From Clostridium sp. AT4 (lineage in GTDB: Bacteria; Bacillota; Clostridia; Lachnospirales; Lachnospiraceae): 64,000 bases of DNA. Of the stretch, positions 24,190-32,145 are shown piece after piece; position 1 is the stretch's first letter, and every line of letters starts with the position of its first letter. The notes under the pieces are model-generated. The model searched no databases, had not been told where the DNA came from, and saw nothing but the letters and a program-made list of their open reading frames with translations. A program made the position numbers and the translations under genes. The stretch is taken from contig NZ_LN999827.1 of NCBI RefSeq assembly GCF_001517625.2, positions 453,348-517,347 on the forward strand, in the 5' to 3' direction.

Positions 24190-25021
24190 GGAAAAGAAAT
24201 ATCTCGATCTGGGGAAATCCCTTCTCTCCGGCCCCTATCTGGTCTGGATGACCGGTTTTACTATTATTCCTCTGCTCATGATTCTCTGGTATGGACTGAC
24301 GGGACGTGACGGAGCTTTTACATTGGAAAATATCCTGTCAATCGCAGAACCGGATCATATGAAGGCTCTGGTGCTGTCTCTGGGTTTATCCCTGATCAGC
24401 ACTCTGCTTTGCCTTTTTCTTGCATATCCTCTGGCTATGATTTTAAGAGGACGGGGAAATAAGGCCGGCAGCTTTATCGTATTTATTTTTATCCTCCCCA
24501 TGTGGATGAATTTTCTGCTGAGAACCCTTGCATGGCAGACGCTTCTGGAGAAAAACGGCGTAATCAACGGAATCCTTTCCTTTTTCCATCTGCCCGGTAT
24601 CTCCATTATCAATACTCCGGCAGCTATTGTACTGGGTATGGTATACAACTTCCTGCCCTTTATGGTTCTTCCGATTTATAATGTACTTGCCAAGATTGAC
24701 GACAGCGTTATCAATGCGGCTCAGGATCTGGGAGCCAATACCTTCCAGACCTTTATAAAGATCTGGCTTCCTTTAAGCCTTCCGGGAGTCATCAGCGGAA
24801 TCACCATGGTATTTGTGCCTTCTCTGACCACATTCGTTATCTCAGACCTCTTAGGCGGCAGCAAGATCCTTCTCATCGGAAATGTAATCGAGCAGGAGTT
24901 CACACGCGGAAGCAACTGGAACCAGGGAAGCGGTCTTTCCCTGGTGCTGATGATCTTTATTCTGATCAGCATGGCTATGATTGCCAAATATGACAAAAAT
25001 GGAGAAGGGAGCGCATTCTGA
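24182..25021 (+). CDS. potB: Spermidine/putrescine ABC importer permease PotB
   Basis: A 279-residue inner-membrane permease with six hydrophobic segments and the EAA coupling loop ([26 protein letters not shown]) near residue 190. The start is taken as ATG at 24182, inside the end of potA and behind GGGAG; an earlier in-frame start at 24161 lies deeper in potA. Its stop overlaps the potC start by one base (TGATG). It pairs with PotC to form the polyamine channel. Confidence 0.93.
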   Translation: MNKEKKYLDLGKSLLSGPYLVWMTGFTIIPLLMILWYGLTGRDGAFTLENILSIAEPDHMKALVLSLGLSLISTLLCLFLAYPLAMILRGRGNKAGSFIVFIFILPMWMNFLLRTLAWQTLLEKNGVINGILSFFHLPGISIINTPAAIVLGMVYNFLPFMVLPIYNVLAKIDDSVINAAQDLGANTFQTFIKIWLPLSLPGVISGITMVFVPSLTTFVISDLLGGSKILLIGNVIEQEFTRGSNWNQGSGLSLVLMIFILISMAMIAKYDKNGEGSAF

Positions 25022-25812
25022 TGGTAAAAAGCAGAAAAATGATACGGAAGATCATTTCCGATTTCTATATGGTGCTTATCCTGATCTTTTTGTACGCACC
25101 CATCCTCACTATGATGATATTGTCCTTTAACCAGTCCAAATCCAGAGCACGGTGGGGCGGTTTTACTCTTGACTGGTATCTGCAGATGTTTGACAGCCGC
25201 TCCATTATGAGCGCCCTGTCAACCACCCTGATCATTGCCTTTGTTTCAGCCCTTGCGGCAGCTGTTATCGGAACAGCGGCAGCTATTGCCATTCAGTCTA
25301 TGAGGCTGGTTCCCAGGACAATTATTATGGGAATCACAAACATTCCCATGCTGAATGCAGATATCGTTACAGGCATTTCACTGATGCTGTCCTTTATTGC
25401 CTTTGGCGTATCATTAGGCTTTAAAACCGTGCTGATCGCTCATATCACCTTTAATATACCTTATGTGATTTTAAGCGTCATGCCCAAGCTGAAGCAGACG
25501 GATAAGAGTACCTATGAGGCGGCTCTGGATCTGGGAGCCACTCCCCTTCAGGCATTTTTTAAAGTGGTCTTCCCGGATATTCTGCCCGGAGTGCTGTCCG
25601 GCTTCCTTTTATCCTTTACCATGTCTCTGGATGATTTTATTATCACCCATTTTACAAAGGGCGCAGGCATCAATACTTTGTCTACGCTGATTTACAGCGA
25701 GGTACGCAGGGGCATTAAGCCATCCATGTATGCCCTTTCCACAGTCATTTTCCTGACTGTACTGATCCTTCTGCTGATCGTAAATTTCCGTTCCTTTAAG
25801 AAAAAGGACTGA
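25021..25812 (+). CDS. potC: Spermidine/putrescine ABC importer permease PotC
   Basis: A 263-residue inner-membrane permease with six hydrophobic segments. It begins with the typical PotC stretch FYMVLILIFLYAPILTMMILSFNQSKS and carries the EAA loop YEAALDLGATPLQAFFKVVFPDILPGV near residue 165 and the FTMSLDDFIITHF segment that marks PotC/YdcV-type subunits. It is coupled to potB by a one-base overlap and precedes potD by 34 bases. Confidence 0.94.
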   Translation: MVKSRKMIRKIISDFYMVLILIFLYAPILTMMILSFNQSKSRARWGGFTLDWYLQMFDSRSIMSALSTTLIIAFVSALAAAVIGTAAAIAIQSMRLVPRTIIMGITNIPMLNADIVTGISLMLSFIAFGVSLGFKTVLIAHITFNIPYVILSVMPKLKQTDKSTYEAALDLGATPLQAFFKVVFPDILPGVLSGFLLSFTMSLDDFIITHFTKGAGINTLSTLIYSEVRRGIKPSMYALSTVIFLTVLILLLIVNFRSFKKKD

Positions 25813-25846
25813 AATAATTCATTACTATTAAAAAGGAGAGCGACCC

Positions 25847-26956
25847 ATGAAACGAACACCCATCCTCCTCACAGCAGGAGCACTGGCTGCCCTGATGACC
25901 GCAGGTCTTCTGACCGGCTGCGGCGGTTCCGGCAAAAATGGTTCTTCGGGAGATGACAACAAACTTTATGTATACAACTGGGGCGAATATATTGACGAAA
26001 GCGTCATCGACGACTTTGAAAAGGAAACCGGTATTCAGGTGGTCTACGACGTATTTGAAACCAACGAAGAAATGTATCCTGTAATTGAAGCCGGAGGCGT
26101 AAGCTATGATGTGGTATGTCCCTCCGACTATATGATCCAGAAGATGATCGAAAACAACCTTCTGGCTGAAATCAACTTTGACAATATCCCCAATTACAAA
26201 GAAATCGGACAGGAATATCTGGATATATCCAAAGGTTTTGACCCGGAAAACAAATATTCCGTTCCCTACTGCTGGGGTACCATGGGAATCCTCTACAATA
26301 CGCAGATGATCGAGGAGCTGGGCGTTCCTGCTCCCACCAAATGGGCCGATCTGTGGGATGAACGTCTGGAGGGAGAAATTCTCATGCAGAACAGCGTCCG
26401 CGACGCCTTTACCGTAGCTTTAAAGAGCCTTGGATATTCCTTAAATACCCAAAATCCTGATGAACTGCAGCAGGCAAAGGATGAGCTGATCCGCCAGAAG
26501 CCTCTGGTTCAGGCTTATGTAATTGATCAGGTAAGAGATAAGATGATCGGCGGAGAAGCAGCCGTGGGAGCCATCTACTCCGGAGAAATGCTCTATATCC
26601 AGAATGCAGTTAAGGAGCAGGAAGCTGATTTTACTCTGGAGTATGTAATTCCGGAGGACGGAACCAACTACTGGGTTGACTCCTGGGTCATTCCCGCCAA
26701 TGCAGAGCACAAAGAAAATGCAGAAAAATGGATTGACTTTCTGTGCCGCCCCGATATCGCAAAGAAAAATTTTGAGTACATTACCTATGCCACTCCCAAC
26801 AAAGGTACCTATGAGCTGCTGGATGAGGAGCTGAAACAGAATAAAGCTCTGTTCCCGGATCTCTCCGCTCTCACCAACTGTGAAATCATACAGTACCCCG
26901 GCGAAGAAGCCGACGCCCTTTATAACGAGCTCTGGAAAGAGGTCAAGGCAAACTGA
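25847..26956 (+). CDS. potD: Polyamine-binding lipoprotein PotD, copy 1
   Basis: A 369-residue extracellular binding lipoprotein. The signal peptide ends at the lipobox LLTGCGG. The mature protein opens with KLYVYNWGEYIDESVIDDFEKETGIQVVYDVFETNEEMY, the PotD/PotF hallmark, and carries the polyamine-site strands YDVVCPSDYMIQKM, VPYCWGTMGILYN and NYWVDSWVIPANA. It delivers spermidine or putrescine to PotBC. A second, very similar copy follows 49 bases later. Confidence 0.94.
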   Translation: MKRTPILLTAGALAALMTAGLLTGCGGSGKNGSSGDDNKLYVYNWGEYIDESVIDDFEKETGIQVVYDVFETNEEMYPVIEAGGVSYDVVCPSDYMIQKMIENNLLAEINFDNIPNYKEIGQEYLDISKGFDPENKYSVPYCWGTMGILYNTQMIEELGVPAPTKWADLWDERLEGEILMQNSVRDAFTVALKSLGYSLNTQNPDELQQAKDELIRQKPLVQAYVIDQVRDKMIGGEAAVGAIYSGEMLYIQNAVKEQEADFTLEYVIPEDGTNYWVDSWVIPANAEHKENAEKWIDFLCRPDIAKKNFEYITYATPNKGTYELLDEELKQNKALFPDLSALTNCEIIQYPGEEADALYNELWKEVKAN

Positions 26957-27005
26957 CGGACTGCTGCGGCTGTCCCATCTACGCGTTTACTAATGGAGGA
27001 TAAGA

Positions 27006-28121
27006 ATGAAAAAGAAAACAGCTGTTTCACTGGGCATGCTCTCTCTGGCCCTTGCCGCCGGTCTTCTCACTGCCTGCGGTTCCGGCCAAAAAACCGGGGC
27101 TGAGGAAGGCTCCGGCGAAGACAACAAATTATATGTATACAACTGGGGGGAATACATTGACGAAAGCGTAATTGACGAATTTGAGGAAGAAACAGGAATC
27201 GAAGTCGTATACGACCTTTTTGAAACAAATGAAGAAATGTATCCCATCATAGAAGCGGGAGCGGTAAAGTACGATGTGATCTGTCCTTCCGACTATACCA
27301 TCCAGCGTATGATCCAGAATAACCTGCTGGCTGAAATCAATTTTGACAATGTACCCAATATCAAAGAAATCGGCCCGGAATATATGGATATGGCAAAGGA
27401 TTTTGATCCGGAGAACAAATACGCAGTTCCCTACTGCTGGGGTACGGAAGGAATCCTCTACAATAAGCAGCGCTTTGATGAGCTTGGCATCCCATATCCC
27501 ACCAAATGGGCAGATCTGTGGAATCCTGAGTTAGAGGGCGAGATCCTGATGCACAATACCCTGCGCTATGCATTTATGGCCGCATTAAAGATCAAAGGCT
27601 ACTCTTTGAATACCACAGACCCGGATCAGCTGGCTGAGGCCAGAGATATGCTCATTGAGCAGAAGCCCCTGGTTCAGGCCTATGTAATCGACCAGGTAAG
27701 GGACAAGATGATTAACGGCGAGGCTGCTGCTGCCATGCTTTATTCCGGTGATCTCCTTTATATTCAGGATACCGCAAAGGAGCAGGGTTCTGAATTTGAT
27801 CTGGAGTATGTGCTTCCCGAAGAGGGAACCTCCTACTGGATCGATTGCTGGGTCATCCCTGCCAATGCAGAGCACAAGGAAAATGCCGAGAAATGGATTA
27901 ACTTCCTGTGCCGCCCTGACATTGCAAAGAAGAACTTTGAATACATTACCTACGCTACCCCTAACAAGGGCGCCTTTGAGCTGCTGGACGAGGAGCTGCA
28001 GAATAACAAGGCTGTGTTCCCGGATCTTTCCCAGCTGAAAAACAGCGAGAGCGTTCAGTATCTGGGCGAGGAAGTAAATGATATGTACAATGAGATGTGG
28101 AAGCAGGTAAAAGCAAACTAA
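27006..28121 (+). CDS. potD: Polyamine-binding lipoprotein PotD, copy 2 (tandem paralogue)
   Basis: A 371-residue lipoprotein with a signal peptide ending at LLTACGS. By eye roughly seven in ten residues match copy 1 across the mature region, and long blocks are identical near the C-terminus, so this is a tandem gene duplication. Differences fall in regions near the likely ligand site (for example MGILYNTQMIEELGVPAP versus EGILYNKQRFDELGIPYP, and NYWVDSW versus SYWIDCW), suggesting altered affinity or choice of polyamine. ATG at 27006 follows GGAGG. No terminator was seen between the two copies. Confidence 0.93.
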   Translation: MKKKTAVSLGMLSLALAAGLLTACGSGQKTGAEEGSGEDNKLYVYNWGEYIDESVIDEFEEETGIEVVYDLFETNEEMYPIIEAGAVKYDVICPSDYTIQRMIQNNLLAEINFDNVPNIKEIGPEYMDMAKDFDPENKYAVPYCWGTEGILYNKQRFDELGIPYPTKWADLWNPELEGEILMHNTLRYAFMAALKIKGYSLNTTDPDQLAEARDMLIEQKPLVQAYVIDQVRDKMINGEAAAAMLYSGDLLYIQDTAKEQGSEFDLEYVLPEEGTSYWIDCWVIPANAEHKENAEKWINFLCRPDIAKKNFEYITYATPNKGAFELLDEELQNNKAVFPDLSQLKNSESVQYLGEEVNDMYNEMWKQVKAN

Positions 28122-28176
28122 ACAGCTGTCTGTGAAAGAGCCGGGCATATCATCAGTGGACAAAATGAATCATGGT

Positions 28177-28204
28177 TTGCTTGTCAATCCTTTTCTTCTA
28201 TGAT
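28177..28204 (+). promoter_or_regulatory. Promoter of the DtxR-nitroreductase pair
   Basis: TTGCTT (28177-28182), 16-base spacer, TATGAT (28199-28204), ahead of the start at 28275. The interval from 28122 otherwise shows no convincing terminator for the pot operon. Confidence 0.6.
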
Positions 28205-28274
28205 ACACTGAAGAGGTAGCAGTTCCCGTTTTTCAGGCAGACGGGAAAGAAAACCGTAAGGGGGAATGTTTGTT

Positions 28275-28682
28275 TTGAAAATACAGGAATCCGCTGAAAA
28301 CTACCTGGAAACGATCTATATGCTGAGCCGCCATAAACCCTATGTCCGCTCCATTGATATTGCAAATGAACTGAGTTTTTCAAAGCCCAGTGTCAGCGTA
28401 GCTATGAAAAACCTGAGGGAAAACGGCTATATCCGCATGGATGAACAGGGTCACATCACACTTACTGAGACTGGACAGTCCATTGCTGACGTTATGTACG
28501 AACGCCATATTCTTTTGTCCAACTGGCTGATCTATCTGGGTGTGGATCCTCAGACAGCTGCAGAGGATGCCTGCCGTATGGAGCATGTAATCAGTCCGGA
28601 AAGCTTTGAAGCAATTAAGAAACATATTACCCAGGGAAATGAGCTTCCAAAGGAGCTTAAGGAGGAATCTATTCATGCTTAA
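28275..28682 (+). CDS. DtxR-family metal-dependent transcriptional regulator
   Basis: A 135-residue regulator with an N-terminal winged helix (residues 1-65) and a dimerisation/metal domain, but no SH3-like C-terminal domain, as in MntR. Metal ligands look mixed: the DACRMEHVIS block keeps Cys, Glu and His at the positions of DtxR C102, E105 and H106, while the N-terminal ligand (Met in DtxR, Asp in MntR) is Asn in ENYLETIY. The start is taken as TTG at 28275 behind AAGGGGG; an ATG nine bases earlier overlaps that site. It overlaps the nitroreductase gene by 8 bases. Iron or manganese sensing is inferred. Confidence 0.85.
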   Translation: MKIQESAENYLETIYMLSRHKPYVRSIDIANELSFSKPSVSVAMKNLRENGYIRMDEQGHITLTETGQSIADVMYERHILLSNWLIYLGVDPQTAAEDACRMEHVISPESFEAIKKHITQGNELPKELKEESIHA

Positions 28683-29244
28683 AGACCTTGTAAAAAGCTG
28701 CCGCTCCTATCGGCGGTTCTATGAAGATATATCCATTCCGCAGGAAGAGCTGACAGATATGATCGATACGGTGCGCCTTACAGGCTGCACAGCCAACTGT
28801 CAGCCCCTAAAATACCGCATCATCCGTACTCCGGAGGAATGCGCGGCAATTTTTCCCAGTCTTTCCTGGGCAGGCGCCCTGAAAGACTGGGACGGACCGG
28901 AAAAGGGAGAACGGCCCTCTGCCTATATCGTCATTCTCTGTGATCTGACTGTGGCCAAAAATAAACAGTGGGATGAGGGAATCGCCGCCCAGACGCTCAT
29001 GCTGGCAGCTGCAGAAAAGGGCTATGGCGGCTGCATGATCGGAAGCTGCAGGCGCAGTGAGATTCTGTCCATTTTAAAGCTTAATCCGGAAAACTATTCT
29101 GTGGGCCTGGTTCTGGCCCTGGGAAAACCCAAAGAGGAGGTCCGGCTTGTACCTGTAGGGGACGATGGAAGCACAACGTACTACAGGGATGAAAATCAGG
29201 TGCATTATGTTCCCAAGAGAAGTCTGGAGGATGTGCTGGTTTGA
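28675..29244 (+). CDS. Nitroreductase-family flavoprotein
   Basis: A 189-residue protein of the nitroreductase fold. It starts with KSCRSYRRFYED, the FMN phosphate-binding Arg motif of the family, and has the central EGIAAQTLMLAAAEKGYGGCMIGSCRR helix followed by VGLVLALGKPKEE, both typical. It probably uses FMN and NAD(P)H, but the electron acceptor is unknown. ATG at 28675 follows AAGGAGG within the 3' end of the DtxR-type regulator gene, so expression is tied to metal status. Ferric or flavin reduction is a possible role. Confidence 0.85.
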   Translation: MLKDLVKSCRSYRRFYEDISIPQEELTDMIDTVRLTGCTANCQPLKYRIIRTPEECAAIFPSLSWAGALKDWDGPEKGERPSAYIVILCDLTVAKNKQWDEGIAAQTLMLAAAEKGYGGCMIGSCRRSEILSILKLNPENYSVGLVLALGKPKEEVRLVPVGDDGSTTYYRDENQVHYVPKRSLEDVLV

Positions 29245-29298
29245 TTTCTTCCGTTTTACAGAGATGAATTCTGCTTTTGACATTTTCATATGACACCT

Positions 29299-29339
29299 AA
29301 AAAGGACGCCGTTCTGCCTGAGCAGATGCGTCCTTTTTT
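29299..29339. terminator. Bidirectional terminator
   Basis: AAAAAGGACGC (29299-29309) pairs with GCGTCCTTTTT (29328-29338), with T-runs on both strands. It separates the nitroreductase (+) from the convergent metal ATPase gene (-). Confidence 0.9.
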
Positions 29340-29402
29340 CATTCCATTATATCGTTTTTATCTACCAATCAGCTTCATAACCAAAGGAATCTGTCTATAT
29401 AA

Positions 29403-31328
29403 TTACCCCTTCAGAGCCCTCATGGCATTCAAAATCGCGATCACGGACACTCCCACATCCGCAAACACAGCTTCCCACATATTAGCCGCGCCAAAGGCTC
29501 CCATCGCCAGAACGATCAATTTCACGCCCAGGGCAAAGACGATATTCTGCATCACAATTCGGAGTGTTTTACGAGAAATACGGACAACGGCTGCAATCTT
29601 TCTGGGATCATCATCCATAAGGACAATATCAGCCGCCTCGATAGCTGCGTCCGATCCCATGCTTCCCATAGCGATTCCCACATCTGCACGGGAGAGCACC
29701 GGGGCATCATTGATGCCGTCGCCTACAAAGACCAGCTTCTCCTTTCCCTTGCATTCTGCCAGCAGTTTTTCTACCATATCTACCTTGTCGCCGGGAAGGA
29801 GTTCTGCATGAACCTCATCCAGGCCGATTTCCTTTGCCACTGCTTCCCCGGTTTCCTTTCGGTCTCCGGTAAGCATCACTGTCTTTGCAGCACCGGCCTT
29901 TTTAAGATCACGCATTGCTTCAGGAATGCCTTCTTTTATTACATCGGAAATAAGAATGGAACCCAGAAAGTTTCCTTCCTCTGCCAGATAAACCACCGTT
30001 CCCACGCCCGGACATGGCTTATAGGCAATATTTTCCATCTTCATCAGACGGTCATTTCCTGCCAGCACAGTGCGTCCGTCTGCCTTTACACGGATTCCAT
30101 GACCGGGAATCTCCTCTGCATCTGCGATCCTCGTATGCTCAAAAGAATGCCCCCAAGCTTCACGGATAGACCTGGAAACAGGATGGTCGGAGGAGCTTTC
30201 TGCCAGGGCTGCCAGTTCTAACAGAGCCAGCTGGGAAGCCGACCAGCCGTCAGCTTTATCTGTATCCTGCCTTTTCTCTATTGTTTCCTGATCCGCATCC
30301 CCGGACGGATAAATGCCTGTCACCTTAAATTCTCCCTTAGTAAGGGTTCCCGTCTTGTCAAATACCACTGTATGGACATTTGCAAGAGCCTCCAGATAAT
30401 TACTTCCCTTTACCAATACACCTTTTTTAGAAGCCGCTCCGATTCCGGAAAAGAAGCTCATGGGAACGGAAATGACCAGTGCACAGGGACAGGAAATCAC
30501 CAGGAAAGTACAGGCTCTGCGTATCCCTTCGCTCCATGTCTGTCCAAAAAACAGCGGAGGAAGAATAGCAAGAACTACTGCCGCAATCACCACAACCGGG
30601 GTATAATACCTTGCAAACCGGGTAATAAAGTTCTCCACCGGCGCCTTTTTGCTGCTGGCATTCTCTACCAGTTCCAGAATACGTGCTACTGTGGAATCGT
30701 CAAATTCTTTCGTAACCTCTACCCGCAGCAGTCCGCTTCCATTGACGCATCCACTGATCATCTCATCTCCTGCTCTGACTCTTCTCGGGACGGACTCTCC
30801 TGTAAGAGCAGATGTATCGATCATGGAGTCTCCGGAAATAACCCTTCCGTCCAGAGGGATCCTCTCTCCGGCCTTTATGACAATTATATCCCCCACTGAT
30901 ACATCATCCGGATCCACCTGCTTTAGCTGTCCGTCTTCTTCAATATTGGCATACTCCGGGCAAATATCCATCAGGTCTGAGATTGACTGGCGGGAACGGT
31001 TTACGGCATAATTCTGAAACAGCTCCCCTACCTGATAAAACAGCATCACCGCAACTGCTTCTGAGTACTGTTGTACCGCAAATGCTCCTACTGTAGCCAG
31101 AGCCATCAGAAAGTTTTCATCAAACACCTGTCCGTTTCTGATATTGCGCAGAGCCCGGTAAATAATGTCCCATCCGATGAAAAAATAGGGGATCAGATAC
31201 AGCGCCGGCCATACCGGGCTTTTCTCCCTAAACGGCAGAAGTCCCAAATGCTCTGTTACTGTGAGGGCAATATAGATTCCAAAGGTTCCAAGGATACGTA
31301 TAAGCATACGCTTCTGCTTTACTGTCAT
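29403..31328 (-). CDS. P1B-type heavy-metal ATPase (Zn2+/Cd2+/Pb2+ type)
   Basis: A 641-residue metal exporter. In order: TGES actuator loop near residue 177, the metal-site CPC in SCPCALVISVP near 281, DKTGTLTKG phosphorylation site near 324, an HP-type region (SDHPVS), and GDGINDAPVLSRADVGIAMG. The CPCALVISVP context is that of zinc/cadmium ATPases (ZntA/CadA) rather than copper ones. It lacks the usual N-terminal HMA domain; a free HMA protein is encoded just upstream. ATG at 31328 follows GGAGG. It is the last gene of an ArsR-HMA-ATPase operon. Confidence 0.93.
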   Translation of the reverse strand: MTVKQKRMLIRILGTFGIYIALTVTEHLGLLPFREKSPVWPALYLIPYFFIGWDIIYRALRNIRNGQVFDENFLMALATVGAFAVQQYSEAVAVMLFYQVGELFQNYAVNRSRQSISDLMDICPEYANIEEDGQLKQVDPDDVSVGDIIVIKAGERIPLDGRVISGDSMIDTSALTGESVPRRVRAGDEMISGCVNGSGLLRVEVTKEFDDSTVARILELVENASSKKAPVENFITRFARYYTPVVVIAAVVLAILPPLFFGQTWSEGIRRACTFLVISCPCALVISVPMSFFSGIGAASKKGVLVKGSNYLEALANVHTVVFDKTGTLTKGEFKVTGIYPSGDADQETIEKRQDTDKADGWSASQLALLELAALAESSSDHPVSRSIREAWGHSFEHTRIADAEEIPGHGIRVKADGRTVLAGNDRLMKMENIAYKPCPGVGTVVYLAEEGNFLGSILISDVIKEGIPEAMRDLKKAGAAKTVMLTGDRKETGEAVAKEIGLDEVHAELLPGDKVDMVEKLLAECKGKEKLVFVGDGINDAPVLSRADVGIAMGSMGSDAAIEAADIVLMDDDPRKIAAVVRISRKTLRIVMQNIVFALGVKLIVLAMGAFGAANMWEAVFADVGVSVIAILNAMRALKG

Positions 31329-31366
31329 GTTCCGTTATTCCTCCTGATGCATCATTCTCAACGGCT

Positions 31367-31585
31367 CTACATCTGAATTGTACAGTCCGGCTCTACTTTT
31401 CTGCATACAGACTGCACTTCCTCCATAATCTCATCAAAACGGCTGTCATCCGCTTCAATCGTCATCTTCTGAGTCATAAAGCTCACATTGGCATCCCTTA
31501 CCCCGTCAATCTTTTTAATGGCGTTTTCCATCTTTGCAGCACAGTTCGCACAGTCTAAATTAGTTAATTTGAATTTCTTTTTCAT
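31367..31585 (-). CDS. Free-standing HMA metallochaperone (CopZ-like fold)
   Basis: A 72-residue heavy-metal-associated protein with the betaalphabeta-type core and metal motif LDCANCAAKME near residue 10. DCANCA with Asp before the first Cys is typical of Zn/Cd-type HMA domains. It probably hands metal to the ATPase encoded 38 bases downstream, taking the place of that pump's missing N-terminal domain. ATG at 31585 follows GGAGG; an ATG six codons earlier covers the ribosome site itself and is rejected. Confidence 0.88.
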   Translation of the reverse strand: MKKKFKLTNLDCANCAAKMENAIKKIDGVRDANVSFMTQKMTIEADDSRFDEIMEEVQSVCRKVEPDCTIQM

Positions 31586-31613
31586 GTTCTTATTTTCCTC
31601 CATTTTTATATTC

Positions 31614-31973
31614 TTACTCTGATATGTGATCCATACCCTGACTGAGTATGGTCTTTACATGGCTGTCTGCCAGAGAATAAAATACGGCCTTTCCTTCCCG
31701 CCGGTTCTTCACCAGACGGTTCTGCTTTAAAATCCTAAGCTGATGGGAAATAGCGGACTGATTCATGTTTAAAAGCTGGGCAATATCGCACACGCACATC
31801 TCTGATTCAAACAATACATACAAAATCTTAATCCGTGTGGAATCGCCAAACACCTTAAAAATCTCCGCCAGATCGTACAGCTGATCCTCATCCGGCATCT
31901 TATCAGTCACGGACTTTACCACATCCTCATGAACCTGATAAAAATCACAGCACTCTACATCATTTAATGCCAT
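31614..31973 (-). CDS. ArsR/SmtB-family metal-sensing repressor (CadC-like)
   Basis: A 119-residue winged-helix repressor. The N-terminal CCDFYQVHEDVV segment and the ESEMCVCDIAQLL helix supply cysteines like the alpha3N site of CadC, and the C-terminal DSHVKTILSQGMDH supplies Asp/His ligands of the alpha5 zinc site, so both metal sites may exist. The recognition helix is NQSAISHQLRIL. ATG at 31973 follows GGAGG. It is the first gene before the HMA protein and ATPase and has a matching operator at 32008-32029. Confidence 0.92.
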   Translation of the reverse strand: MALNDVECCDFYQVHEDVVKSVTDKMPDEDQLYDLAEIFKVFGDSTRIKILYVLFESEMCVCDIAQLLNMNQSAISHQLRILKQNRLVKNRREGKAVFYSLADSHVKTILSQGMDHISE

Positions 31974-32007
31974 CTTTTTCCTCCTTTCCTCTCCTTCGGC
32001 CACTTAA

Positions 32008-32029
32008 CATATGAATAAATGTTCATATG
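32008..32029. promoter_or_regulatory. ArsR/CadC-type operator
   Basis: CATATGAA (32008-32015) and TTCATATG (32022-32029) are perfect inverted arms separated by 6 bases, close to the ATA-TTGAA...TTCAA-TAT pattern of SmtB/CadC sites. It covers the expected transcription start of the metal operon. Confidence 0.85.
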
Positions 32030-32040
32030 CTTATATAAAC

Positions 32041-32068
32041 AGTATAGTTCTTTTTTTCTGAATGTCAA
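32041..32068 (-). promoter_or_regulatory. Promoter of the metal-resistance operon
   Basis: Minus strand TTGACA (32068-32063), 16-base spacer, TATACT (32046-32041). The operator begins 12 bases downstream. Confidence 0.85.
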
Positions 32069-32083
32069 TAGTTAAATTTAAAA

Positions 32084-32129
32084 AATAAAAAAGCAGTGCC
32101 CTGAGATCTCATTTCTCAAAAGGCACTGC
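32084..32129 (-). terminator. Terminator of aspS
   Basis: GCAGTGCC (32093-32100) pairs with GGCACTGC (32122-32129), with an inner stem (GAGATCTCATTTCTC). On the minus strand the stem is followed by TTTTTTATTTTT. Confidence 0.88.
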
Positions 32130-32145
32130 CTCAAATTTTAAAATA

